Assembly (NCBI GenBank): GCA_024220505.1 | Contig: JAKZZE010000022.1 | Location: 496,001 to 560,000, forward strand | Direction: 5' to 3' | Source: Rhizopus arrhizus | Taxonomy: Eukaryota; Mucoromycota; Mucoromycetes; Mucorales; Rhizopodaceae | Length of the DNA stretch: 64,000 nt | Shown here: piece by piece, positions 35,537-46,590 of the stretch | How the letters are laid out: every line of letters starts with the position of its first letter | Position numbering within the stretch: the first letter of the stretch is position 1 | Notes under the pieces: model-generated | What the model saw: the letters and a program-made list of their open reading frames with translations, nothing else | What the model was told of the DNA's origin: nothing | Databases searched by the model: none | Made by a program: the position numbers and the translations under genes

Positions 35537-36519
35537 GCCATAAACGCAGCCATAAACGCAGGCATAAACGCAGGCATAAACGCAGCCATACATCCGTACA
35601 GTCGGATTTTTTTTTGGGGAGTGATAGATCCATCCCCTACAGTTTTCCATTGTAGCTAACTGTTTTTGCTCCCTCTTCAACACGGTTGACTACAATTCGT
35701 TTTTTGTTTAGACTTTCTGAATTTCTCTTTTAGTTATAAATATCACATTTATTGATTAAGGTATTTGGAGCATTTATCTTAAGAACAACTTAATTAGCTT
35801 TGTTAAAGGTATGGTATGATCTTATAGACATCAAAACCAAAATACTAAAGTCCTTAGGTAAGACTAACTGCTGCACAGTTAAAGGAGAAAGAGAATTTGA
35901 GCTTTCAAATCAATGATAATTCTTATTTGCTTACACTAAGACCTAATGAATAAGAATTTTGAGTAAGTTTGATTTTTCTACAGGGAAAAACATTTGATTG
36001 GCCTTTCATAATTTAGAGAACCTGGAAGACTTTTTAACTTGCAGGAAGATTATTGATGCTCTATGTCGTCAAGTCGATACGCCAGTAGGGCGTATTTTCT
36101 TATAATAAAATCTTACTTTGATGTTTCATGAGATCGTACTGTTCTTAAGTCATGCCTTAAAAGATACTGAAAATTTGACAACAAGGATTATTGAGGGCTG
36201 TGAAGCTATTCCCCTGAAACATCTTCAGAACTTCATTCAACATTCCATTAAAAGATTTGAAAACTGCAAAAACAAATAGCCGATCTAATAAAGTCATCTG
36301 TCTTTACCACTTTGAAGAAGTACAGTACAGTTTTGACCCTGACCAACTTAATTCCAGAAAGTGACCAATTGGTTTTCAAAAAGCCGACCAATTTATTTCA
36401 GCAAGATGACCAAACAGGCTTCAAAAATTCGACCAATTGGGTCCAAAAATATGGCCAATTAGACTCAAATACCTGACTAATTTTTTCGGTAAAGTGACCA
36501 ATTGAGAGTGGAAATACTG
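35537..36519 (-). repeat. Right TIR of element 2
   Basis: Inverted copy of 27965-28946. It carries the same iteron array (on this strand TGACCAATT) and only four 12-bp minisatellite units at its inner edge. Confidence 0.9.
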
Positions 36520-36521
36520 TA

Positions 36522-37640
36522 GTGTAAAATGTGCTAAATTGGTTTTCATACAAAATAGCTATTTAATATCAAAAATGAATATCTACAAAATCCTTGAAAC
36601 TACTAAGATAAACAAGTTGCAAGCGCCACATATTCTTGAAGAAAGCGTTTCTTTTTTGAAGAACTTTTTCGTTTTAACTTGATCTTGACAACGGACTAGA
36701 GATTTTCAACTGGATTAAGTTCAGACAAATATGGTGGAAGATAAATACGATACTCAATCTCTTTTGCAATTTCGAAAGTAGCATGTATAGACGCATTATA
36801 TATTATAATGTAACAGCCCTAAAATGTTTATGCTAATCCAAGGTATCTAATGTACTTTTGATAAAACTGATGTTGTGGCTGGTTACTGCACCTAACATAA
36901 TTTTTATTCTTGATCTACGCATTACTTTTCTCTTTTTTGAAGGGACCAATGATCGACTTACACATCTGTCGATAATGCTACAAGATGAAATACATCTCAA
37001 AATTATGCTGGTCCTAGCTCTTGTTTCTAGTACAACCACTGAGACGCGATCTCCTTTCTTTGACCATGATATTGTCTTGTTCAAATTGATATGAAAAGCT
37101 GACCCATTAACGAAAATACGATCACTCATACAGTTCACATCCGCTACTTGCAACTTATTAATATACTAATATCTTTTCTCAAATAGTTTCTGGTGCATTT
37201 CTTATTTTAAAATAAAAATGAGCTTATTTGAAAGTAATGCGGCATTTTTTATGTCAAAAGATTATGCAATACCGATCTCTTTATACTAAGATCCTTAAAG
37301 TCATTGATAATACTTTTCCATTGCTTGGTCTAAGACAGCTGAAAAATTTTCGTCGATGTAATTTACTAAGTAATATTTGTAAACCTCAGTAAAAATTACT
37401 GGCCTATCTAGCGTTTTTGATGATAACACTGGCTGAATCACATTCAATAGTTTTCTTAGTCGTTTCCCATCCAGATTTTCTCTATTCAAATTTGGACAAG
37501 CCGCATCTTTTTTTTCGTATACTATGAAGAACATATGTTTCTTTTGTTCTTCTGTGTATTTCTTGTTTGGATTTCCACTTTTCTGATTTTCCAATAATAA
37601 TTCGCCAAAGTCTCTTTTTTTCATTTTTTATTCCATCTTT
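36522..37640 (-). pseudogene. Decayed Tc1/mariner-type transposase, copy A
   Basis: On minus, a 107-residue open frame at 37624-37301 may be the N-terminal part (MKKRDFGELLLENQ; the family match is not certain). The 37153-36833 frame has RIFVNGSAFHINLNKTISWSKKGDR, matching the first catalytic block (usually VDE.AFN) but with N for D. Further on, YRIYLPPYLSELNPVENL (about 36755-36700) is the third block with its Glu. The second block reads YNASIH where DNA.IH is expected, so two catalytic Asp are lost. Stops and frameshifts occur throughout. Confidence 0.65.
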
Positions 37641-38253
37641 ACTTGCTTCTCTGGAGGTTTAAATCCAAGTATATGTTATATTAGTGACAATGTCCAGGAG
37701 TAATGGTTCCTCATTAACTTCTATATTGAGAAGAACCTGTCCATTCTCATCAATTATGTTATCCTGATCATCTTTATAGAAAAAAATGTTGCCCTTTTGT
37801 CTCTGCATGAACTTTTTTTGAAAGGTACACTAATGATTTGTGAAAAATGTATATATGGAATAAATTAAATAAGCAAGCTCAAGTCTTTGGTTTCAAAGAA
37901 CCGATAATTTTGAATTGAAGCTACACACTAACTTGATAAACTATTCTCACGTTTGGAAAATAAAATTTAGGCATCTTTAGAAAAAATGATGATTCTGGCG
38001 AAACTCAGGCGAAAGATGTGGTTATATACACTTAAGCCGCACCTTTGTCCTTAGTTTACATATAATAAAAAAAACTTAGACTTCATTTCTTCATATCAAA
38101 GAAGGCGTGCAAACAAAGGTTTCTGGTAGCTGTGCTATAGGAAGAAAATCACTGCAGCCAACGATAATAGCAAAAGGCGGGTCGCCACCACATCCTTCAT
38201 TTTCATTTCACTAATATTATTATTCATTTTGCAGTAATAAACAAGTCAAAGTA
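37641..38253. other. Spacer between two mariner relics
   Basis: AT-rich with no supported gene. It may include decayed ends of copy A, but I could not define them. Confidence 0.4.
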
Positions 38254-38283
38254 AATTTGATGGATTGCGAGGTACTAAATTAA

Positions 38284-38314
<31 letters not shown>

Positions 38315-39628
38315 CAATTTGGTGGATTGTAGTAACATGAGCAGCAAAATGAAAGAAGACAATCTTCTTGATACTTATTTCAAGCTTTATTAGTCTGATG
38401 TTCAATTAGGAATCCTATTCAAGCAATTAGAAAAGTGATCTTTTGAATGTTGAGTAATATTTTCTAGGTGTTGAATAGAAATTTCATGGGAGGCGTCAGC
38501 AATTCTAGTTTCAATAGTATCGGTGCCCTTCAGCTTATGCGCTTAGTTTTACCTTTGAATAATGTCCAAAATTGCTCAATTGGGTTGAGCTCTGGCGAAT
38601 AAAGGGAAAGATAAATACATTTATAATCCCTATTTCTTCCTTTAACTATCTCCTCTATTTGATTTGAAGTGTGATTTGGCACGTTGTCCATAATAAGATA
38701 AAATCCTTTCATGTAACAGCTTTTATCCATGATGTCTAAGATTTCGTTTAATAATCTTAAATGGTAGCCAGTAGTTGTTCCCCTAAGTTCTTTCTTCCTG
38801 GAAACTTTGTCTGGGGATTTTATTTTCTTGCCACCCTGAATTCGTCTTACTTTTGGCGGTACTTTAGGAACCCGTATACTTAAGTTGATTACACCAATGG
38901 ATGAAATGGCTCCAATAACTGAGTGCGAGGGTGTCTTTGTTAATGGGTTTGTCTCAACTGCTGTTTTTCCTTTAACTGACCATGCTCTGCTTGATCTAAA
39001 ATCAATATTAAAACCAGATCCGCCAATGACTGCACAATTTCTCAACTGCATCTCGAATCGTATCTTGAGGATTCTCGTAAAAAAAAAAAAAAAAAAAAAA
39101 TAGAAAAAAAAGTCAGATGCTGTCTATGCTTTTCTTATGATGCTACTGGCTTGTTTTGTTGATTGGCTTTCTTGCCAATAATAAAAGGATCAGAATTCTC
39201 TTCGTACTTTTTCTACTTGTTACGAGCTGTATTCCCTTTCACGCCAGTCTTTAAAGCAGCAGCTCTAACTGATAAAATATGGTGCAGGTTATATTGAAAA
39301 AATAATTTTCTGGGTGCTAATCATAATCGCTATATTTTATTGAACTGGTAGCATCCTTCTTTAGTAAGGTCCCTTCCATTTCCTGATCTTGCTTATTAGC
39401 TTTTGTAATAGAAGCTGATGCGCTCGAATTTTTAAGGCAGGACTCAAGAGTGACTAATTGTTTCAAGACATAAGGGTCACCTTCCTCATCTACAATGTCC
39501 TAGCTTCAACGCTACTTTCATCATATATGCTTCCGCAACCATTCTCATTTAAAAATACTATTGAGAACATCCCTTACTTTCTTTTTTTAAAAAAAGCTTC
39601 AATTTAGTTCTTCGCAATCCACCAAATT
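38254..39628 (-). mobile_element. Degenerate mariner/Tc1 element, copy B, with TIRs
   Basis: Inverted ends: AATTTGATGGATTGCGAGG at 38254 and, on the other strand at 39628, AATTTGGTGGATTGCGAAG. Similarity continues through actaaatt. A second, diverged copy of the left end lies just inside (38315, AATTTGGTGGATTG), next to a 32 nt T-run. The element is about 1.37 kb, typical for mariner. Transposase remnants run on minus at 39300-38530. Confidence 0.75.
38530..39290 (-). pseudogene. Mariner/Tc1-type transposase pseudogene, copy B
   Basis: The N-terminal helix-turn-helix remnant reads VRAAALKTGVKGNTARN, then a stop, then KKYEENSDPF (about 39260-39160). The long frame 39051-38530 holds GSGFNIDFRSSRAWSVKGKT (first block, where DE.GFN is expected, so the first Asp is lost), FYLIMDNVPNH (second Asp intact) and LYSPELNPIEQFWTLFK (Glu intact). 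There are 36 residues between the second Asp and the Glu. A poly-A run (39079-39100) interrupts the gene. Not functional. Confidence 0.85.
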
Positions 39629-39804
39629 AAGTTAAAAAAAAACATGAACCTATTGTTAGAACTCAATAAAAATGTTTTCAAAAATCCTCAATTTGAAAAT
39701 GAAACGATTATATGAAAGCAATATGCTTCTCATCTCTTTCTACAGATTTTTGCCTTATTTGGAAAAGTATCCACAACACCAGACCTGAATACATCTACTA
39801 TAAA

Positions 39805-40765
39805 GTAGTTACAAGCAGAACTCGTTGTAGCCAAGGCTGAAATCAATCGACTACAGCAACAAAACACTTCCCTTCTTGAGCAGTTAGCTCAAGCTTCCAC
39901 CACCACCGTACCCACGCGTGCCACTACTGCTACCGTTTCCTGTTCACATGCTTCCCTTCGTCATGGTAACTTAAAACGTCTACCAAACGTCCTCACCCCA
40001 GAGCGTGAATTCCCTCCCCTCCAAAATACTTCCAGACCTAAACGCGCTCCATCCCTTCCCATCCAAACGGTTGCTGCTCGTACTTTCAGTCCTTCTTCCA
40101 CCAACCAAGGGCTTAAATACCCCATTTCCCTGTACAACGTCGCCTTCCTATTACCCATCCATGCTCCTTTCTTCGACGATTGCATATCAACAGCAGTTGT
40201 ATCTTCGACATTTATTACCCTGACCGTCATCTCGTTGCCCTCCTCATTCATAACTATTATGAAGCTGAAGTCCGCTCCCAATTGAAAAATTTGAGATCCC
40301 CTTACGTGAAGATTACAGTCCTCTGGATCCAAACAATCTTCGAAACCCTTACTATGACCACTAAAATCAAGATAAGAAGGAGTGCGCTGTATGTGGTCTA
40401 TTCGTCCAACGTGTCATTCATGCTATCCGTCGCCTCAAAGGTCCTGTCCAGCACGCTGTTGCCCGCTTTTTCGTTGACAAAGACATCATGAGTACCGTTG
40501 TACTTAATGAGCTCTTCACAGACAAACAGCCTTGAGCTCAACATTTATCATATCGCTACCTTTTCTGAAACTCATTTTTCAGACAGTCATTTCTTCACAA
40601 GTTACTTCTTACTTCCCCTCTATCTTTTTTTTTTTGCCCTTGCCCCATAAGAGATTTTTCAGTTTCTTTTACGTTTTATTTGATCTGGCTTGGGCAATTA
40701 TGGTATTTTGCAACACTGCATGCTCATTTAAGCCTTTAAATAAAAGTGCTTTTTAATCATATAAA
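39805..40765 (+). mobile_element. LINE-related relic: ORF1 pseudogene and 3' tail
   Basis: A first frame encodes LQAELVVAKAEINRLQQQNT (coiled coil), then LTPEREFPPLQNTSRPKRAP. A second (40180 on) has FDIYYPDRHLVALLIHNYY. After a frameshift it continues VIHAIRRLKGPVQHAVARFF and ends NELFTDKQP at 40533. The order matches an ORF common in Mucorales retroelements. The tail (40620-40760) shares gatctggcttggg with the LINE relic at 404-913. ORF2 is missing, so the copy is internally deleted or non-autonomous. Confidence 0.65.
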
Positions 40766-40907
40766 GCAATATTGCCCCATCAGCGCTTGCATTGTGAAAC
40801 ATTCACCTCCGAAATATAAAACTATGCCTATCTGAGTTGCACAAACATGCTCAAAAATAAAACAAAGCGGATCTTGTGCTTTTTTTTTGTTTTGTTAATT
40901 ACACAAA

Positions 40908-42034
40908 ATGTCTATTCCTGGTATTGCATTTTATTGTATTAATGAAAATGATGATTTTTTTTTGACAAAAGCTTGTTTATTCAGTTGCTTTTAACGACAT
41001 TGGAAAACCATCTAAAGATCTCCTTAGTAAAGACTATCCTATTGACGGTATCAAAGTTGAAGTGAAGACAAGTGCTTTTGATGGCACAGTAAAGTATAGA
41101 TATTAGTGTTAGATACATTTATAGCTTACGATTCCTTAGACTTTCAAAGTCAACGGTCATCGCGACAATAATTTAGGAATTATAGCAGGTGACATTGAAA
41201 CCAAATACGTCGATAAACAAAATGGTATTGTTCTCACTCAAGCTTGGACCACCTCAAACATCCTTAATGGAAAGATTGAGCTTGAAAATAACCTTGCTAG
41301 TAAATACTCTGAACTTTGAAACACTTTTGTAAATGAGGGAAAACTAATAGCAATATAAGAGGGCCTCAAACTTGAACTTTTAACTTCCTACTTACCCATA
41401 ACTCACGGAAAGACGATTAAAATAAACACTATTCACAAGCAGCCTAATGTCCATAGCACTGCTTCTGTCGATTTATCTAAGGTTAGATATAGAATACGAA
41501 CTACATGAAAATAGAAAACTTCCTTACATCATACTAGTTAGTCTTTAGCGCAAATTCTGTCTATGGGCAAGAAGGATTTCTTATTGGTGCTGAAGTAGCC
41601 TACAATGCTAAACTAGCAAAGGTACTCATACTCTATATATATAAAAGAAAACTTAAAAAGTAGAGTAGGTAAGTAATTATAATGCAGCCATTGGCTATTC
41701 TGCAAGGCAATATGCTGTTGCATTACATGCAACAAACAGTTTATCTCGCTATGCTGCTTCTTATTATCAGAGGCTCGATGAATCTTTAGAGGCTACTGCA
41801 AAGGCAGACTGGGATAAAAAGACCAATACTATAGGACTTGAAGCAGGCGCAAAAATGGTTCTTGATAGCACTTCTTTTGTGAAGGGAAAAGTAACAAATA
41901 CTGGTATTGTTGGTATTTCATATACACAGCTCATTCGTCCTGGTATCAAGGCCAATCTCGGTTTTGCTGCTGATTCTGCCCGCTTGAATGAAAATGCGTA
42001 TAAAGTAGGGCTCACTCTGACGTTTGAAAATTAA
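40908..42034 (+). CDS. POR1: Mitochondrial porin (VDAC)
   Basis: Beta-barrel channel of the outer mitochondrial membrane for ATP, ADP and other metabolites. Six exons (40908-40920, 40985-41088, 41140-41299, 41360-41481, 41538-41621, 41669-42034) total 849 nt, 282 residues, the usual VDAC length. Exon 1 is only 13 nt (ATG TCT ATT CCT G). Joining it to the acceptor at 40984 restores MSIPVAFNDIGKPSKDLLSKDYP, the typical helix and start. Further family blocks: LAKGLKLELLTSYLP, LVFSANSVYGQEGFLIGAEV, and the C-terminal strand YKVGLTLTFEN. The tiny first exon is conserved practice in many fungal porin genes, as far as I know. Confidence 0.93.
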
Positions 42035-44440
42035 GTTTTTGCTATTTAATAAATGTAACAAATCGTTCTTTGCAAATTGAAGCAAATAAGATTTAATTAA
42101 CTCTAAAGCAACTTTAAAGGGCGGCCTCAATGCTGATATCTGTATCAGTAAATTTTCTTGCAACATATTTTGGGCATATGTACAAAAGCTACGAAGTCTA
42201 TATTATTAAATAATCTAAAAAAAAACGAAATTTTGCTAGAGTGGTTGTTAATACAAGTGTTACCGTAATATACACCCATCGATTCCTCGTCATGTTATAA
42301 AGTCGAAACTTGAGTTTAATTTGTGAAATAATAATAAAAAAAACACAAGACTCTATTGGATGCATTATGAAAAAGAAACTATAGTGTAATAAGTCGTAGC
42401 ATTGTGCCAGTTTCCACTTGTGAAATCTTTTTGCTCCCCCCCCCCTTGTTTTTTATCTTAGAAGATTCATAAAAGTTTGTGATTTGTCTGTTTGTACTTT
42501 CCTACAAATATCAGTATAGGTGAGCTGCATTCAACTAGGTCAAGTATTATAAGCTAACCATGTCTAAAATCATATAATTTATCATTAAAAATATAGATCT
42601 AATCTAAGCAGGTTTTCTGCATATCCCAAACATGAAAATACTTGATGTAAGCAAGGGCAAACGCTGATTGGGTCTTCCATTTGTGCACATCAAAGCTGCA
42701 GCTTTCGTGTTTTTAACATGGTTTTGTACTATCCTGATTTATATTAAAACTTACCGGGTAACATGATGGACGTAATAGGTAAAGAACTCAGCAGCCTATT
42801 TTTTTTTCTATAATCGTAACTAATAACTGCTGTGAAACAAATAACAAGAAAGCAAAAAAGGAAACATTAGTATTCATCTTTAATGCTATTCTGTAGATAC
42901 ATCTGAGCTGAGGAATATCTTGAGGGTAAACTGATATATGAAATATTATTATATTTAATGTGATTCAAAAATAATAAACGACGCTTTAGTTGGTGATTCA
43001 ATTTGACAATCCTTACGTTCACCAACGATCTGAACCTAATCGAACTCAGCACAAGTCCTATAACAAACAAACGTAAGCAGATCGGATTTTTGTAAGGGGT
43101 CTACAAAGTGGTTAAGGTTTTGCTCATGAAGAAGGTATACGGTATATAGATATGACTTGCTTATAATGGTAAGAATTACTTAAAATAAACGACGACATTA
43201 ATATACGTTTTGAATAATAGACATACTTTTCTTACAAAAGTACATTAAACTGAAAAGAAAAGAGCAAAACTCATTGACTTTGTTATGATAACGAAAAGAA
43301 CGTTCAAAAGCCTAAAAAAATATAGATATTGAAAACCGTTTTCATTTTTCGCAATGCCTTAACAAATAATCACAATTCAATGTAAATAATTCGTTTTATG
43401 AAATTAGAAATATTTCATTTCCCTCAATGAATGTATAAACATCTTTTGTCTATTTAAACAAGATAGATTACTGTGCTATCCACGTTTACTTTAATTTACA
43501 AGTAAGGCTGAAAGAGGTGGAAGCATATGGCTTGATTTTATGTCTTTAATAATATAAGTAGCTGCTAGAGACAGCCTCTAATCGCTTAGGAGTAGCAGCT
43601 TTTTGGGGACAATCAAGCTTTTACATCCACTATGACCAATTCTCTTTGGCTTATTGAGATCTTAATAGAGCAAGCGAAATTGAGTATAAGCATGATGTTA
43701 TAAAAAGTAAAAGTATACCGACTGATTCAACTGTGTTTACAACCATAAAATAAAGAATTTGTTTGATTTGATAAAAAACAATGCCAAAAAGCTATTCTTT
43801 GTCTGTATTGGTATGGTAAATAAAAAAAAACACCCACTTGAGAATATCTTTTGTATTAATATTGATTCAAATAACGCAGGAATAACAAATGATTACTTGC
43901 CTTAACCAATTTTATTATTAAAGTTTTTCTGCTTTCGTTTATCTTGAAATTTTAGCAATTTTTATAAGAAGCATAATATTCTTAACATTCCTTAATTCTG
44001 GGGCTGTGTGATTTAATTAAATTAGCGCATATTACAGGAATCAGAGAGAAAGACACAAAAGAGAGAGAAAGAAAGATGGATATACAAGTAGTGAAACACA
44101 TGTTATGTGTAGAAAAAGAAAATTTGAAGAGGAAGGAATCACAACTTTATCATTGCAAATAATTACAAAAAACGAAAAAGATCATTTGAGTGTGTAGTGA
44201 TTTTTATTTTCGTGACAAGAATTAACTACTTTAAAGTTTTTGAAAATAGCCTTTGTTATAATTGTACGTTTGTGTAAACCTAATCCTTTCCATTTGTGAC
44301 TTTAAAAAAGTCAATAGTGTTACAAAATTAATGAAGGAAACTTTTTGCATGTTGTAGATCAGTGCACATTGAGCCACCAAAAGATATATAAAGGTGCCTT
44401 GAGTTTTGTCTCCATCTGTTTTCATTACATTTAAAATATA
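42035..44440. other. 2.4 kb AT-rich region with no supported gene
   Basis: Open frames are short and unconvincing. A nine-C run lies near 42437-42445. A hairpin-capable sequence at about 43558-43605 (AGCTGCT ... AGCAGCT, followed by TTTTT) could be a small structured RNA or chance. Purine-rich GAGAGAAAGA repeats occur at about 44045-44075. It probably includes the promoter of the secreted protein gene, with a TATA-like ATATATAAA near 44382. Confidence 0.5.
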
Positions 44441-44800
44441 ATGCGTTTCTCAATCTTGGCTATTGTTTCTGCTGCTTTCATGATGCAAGCTACTGAAGCG
44501 GCTTGGTCTTTCCGAATTTATGAAAATGCTGGCTATGGAGGCAAGACTCTTCGTTACAGTGGCAAGTCGCCAGTACAATCCTGCCATGAAGTTGATTCCC
44601 GCTTGGATAACAAGGCTTCTTCTTTCAGATACTCTACTAGCTGCTGCCACTTGAAGATGTATGCTGGTCATGGTTGCAGTGGAAAGATGTTGGGCAGTAC
44701 CACTGATAACTGGAATGTTCGTCAAATCAGTAACGAAAATAACGATAGATTGTCCTCTTTCCACATTGATTGTCGTAGAGAACTCTCCGCATGCATTTAA
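44441..44800 (+). CDS. Small secreted beta/gamma-crystallin-like protein
   Basis: 119 residues without an intron. Signal peptide MRFSILAIVSAAFMMQATEA with likely cleavage before AWSFRIYENAGYGGK. The mature part, about 99 residues, has two Greek-key-like halves (FRIYENAGYGGKTLRYSG and HLKMYAGHGCSGKMLGST) with RLDNKASSFRY and NDRLSSFHID, the N/D-x-x-S-S motif type of beta/gamma-crystallin Ca-binding sites. Six or more Cys could form disulfides. Such proteins occur as abundant cell-wall or spore proteins in some fungi, but the function here is unknown. A TATA-like box sits about 50 nt upstream, suggesting strong expression. Confidence 0.75.
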   Translation: MRFSILAIVSAAFMMQATEAAWSFRIYENAGYGGKTLRYSGKSPVQSCHEVDSRLDNKASSFRYSTSCCHLKMYAGHGCSGKMLGSTTDNWNVRQISNENNDRLSSFHIDCRRELSACI

Positions 44801-45559
44801 TTTGCTCTTTTACTTTATGTTTTTCTTTTTTTTAAAAAAAAAATCTAATTACAAGAACGGCGGTAGCATACGTGAAATTATAAATAAAATTAATTTGTTC
44901 ACAGATTCAGGTCTTTTACTAGATGTAACTTAAAACACGATACACGTTCTACATTCCACCATTTTGGAGAAAGCAGTTTAGTGAATGAGTAGTTAAAGTA
45001 CACATAAGTTTAATATTAATAATAAATTCAAACATGTATATTTACATGAAAATTTAGTACATATTCATACAAAAAAAAAATCTGAACTTGTTTTCTCTGT
45101 CGCGTTTTTTTTTTTTTTTTTTTTTTTTTCAATATTACTTTACGTGATCTTCTCTGATCATTAACGTTATTTTAATTATTAATTATTAATTGATTTTTTT
45201 TTAAAAAATGTAAACTAATGCTGACAGCACTCGCAATAATGTTTTTTTTTATGCGATACAAACAGTAGATGTATAGTCCTAGCCAAGGTTCTGCAAACAG
45301 CAATGCAGCTTGTACTTTATCTAGAACTTATACCGATCAGTTTTTATGAAGCCGCATATAATTTTATATCATAAAACAAGATTTGCTCTAAGTTGAACCA
45401 AATTTATCACATTGATTTATCGCTTTATCGTAAGTTTACAAACATTAATAAAAAACACAACAGATGTTCCAATTTTGGATGTTATTCATCTTGTGTCTTT
45501 CAATGATTTCTCAAATCTGTGCTTTAAGATTTATTTTATAAAGTAAAGAGTGAATTTAT
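44801..45559. other. Intergenic region with T-run
   Basis: Contains a T-run of about 27 nt near 45104-45129 and A/T homopolymers. No gene seen. Both flanking genes end here (convergent). Confidence 0.5.
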
Positions 45560-46539
45560 TCAATCATCATTACTGGTCAAACTTAATATCTCCAAGATAC
45601 GGAGGAAAAGGTTAATAACGTCCACATACAAGCTAACAGATGCAGCGATATAATCCTCAGGTGAATACTGATTAAAAATAAGGTATGTATCAAAGAGGAT
45701 ATATCCGCAAAAGATAATTACAGCGCCAATAGCAATAGCTAATTCAAAACCTTTTGAGAATGGAAAAAACATCTGTACGATGCCTACAATGAGTAAAATC
45801 CATATTCCTGCATATAAACTATATTAGAATGTTAGTTTGCTTTCCTGCAATGTATTCATCAAGATGTATGCTTACAATGGACCCAAACCACTAAAGTCCC
45901 ACTTTGATTGTAAAGTAAATAAGGTAAGTCCTATAAAAACACCCAGTGTGATCACCAACGCTTCAAGGACAAGTGTCTGACTGTAGAAAGTGACTGGATA
46001 AAATGTGAGAAAAAATATGTTTATGTTTGTTACACTAACCTATTGTTCCTACTGCATGGGCTTCCAGCAAAGTAAACAGTGCCAATAAGCCATAATTTAA
46101 AGGATAAGATCTCGATTTCCAAAGTAAAGCAAATAAGACACCGATTGCACCAAGTGAAGATACTAAAACAAGCCATTGACTATGCAAGTACTTTGTGTTA
46201 ATTTATCTGTTAACTGCGCATGTTTTGTACATTACCTTGATTGCACCCAATGTTTAACGGGATCGTTAAACATGTATACAGCTGACAGTGCACTTGTTGC
46301 AAATAACTGTGTTGCTAAAATAGAATAAACCTTCCTAACAAATTCTATATGAAAAAAAGAAGTTTAGAAAATGAAGGCATTAAAAAAAAACTTCTAGAAG
46401 ATTTACGAAGTCTAATTTCCAAAGAGCTGTTTGAAACTGTTTCCTTGTACATGTCTTCACCAGGTCCCATTAAAGGTTGACTGGCTTCTTCATCATATGC
46501 AGGTGGCGGGTGAGGGTAAGGAGTACTTCCGTAAGACAT
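45560..46539 (-). CDS. Bax-inhibitor-1 / Lifeguard (TMBIM) family membrane protein
   Basis: Start MSYGSTPYPHPPPAYDEEAS: a Pro-rich cytosolic N-terminus, typical of the Lifeguard (TMBIM4-like) branch. About six exons follow, each with one or two membrane helices: FVRKVYSILATQLF-type start, VQSQWLVLVSSLGAIGVLFAL, YGLLALFTLLEAHAVGTI, ALVITLGVFIGLTLFTLQS, AGIWILLIVGIVQMFFPF, LAIAIGAVIIFCGYILFDTY. The closing IAASVSLYVDVINLFLRILEIL is the family signature. The family controls Ca2+ leak and cell-death or ER stress responses. The start is set at MSYG because upstream residues derive from a T-run. About 50 nt separate it from a possible divergent gene. Confidence 0.9.
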
Positions 46540-46590
46540 TTCTTTATTGTCAGTAAAAAAAAAAAAAAAAAATGGCCAAAAGCAATTTGT

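Larger units (their letters stand above)
27965..36519. mobile_element. TIR element 2: 8.6 kb with 983 bp TIRs, carrying a zinc-finger/nuclease-like gene
   Basis: Left arm 27965-28946, right arm 35537-36519. They are inverted and nearly identical over 982 and 983 bp (I found one 1-nt length difference at an A-run). Ends read TA-CAGTATTTCCACTC, with TA at 27963-27964 and 36520-36521. The outer 180 bp of each arm is an array of TTGGTCA-type motifs. Cargo is a multi-exon gene on minus (29593-31396). A LINE (about 31461-35350) has inserted just upstream of that gene and itself carries a solo LTR. Without the LINE the element would be about 4.7 kb, close to element 1. Confidence 0.88.

Noticed and set aside
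43555..43610. Small structured RNA or terminator-like hairpin
   Set aside because: Only a 7 bp stem followed by T residues. It fits no known RNA family and is expected by chance in 2.4 kb of AT-rich DNA.
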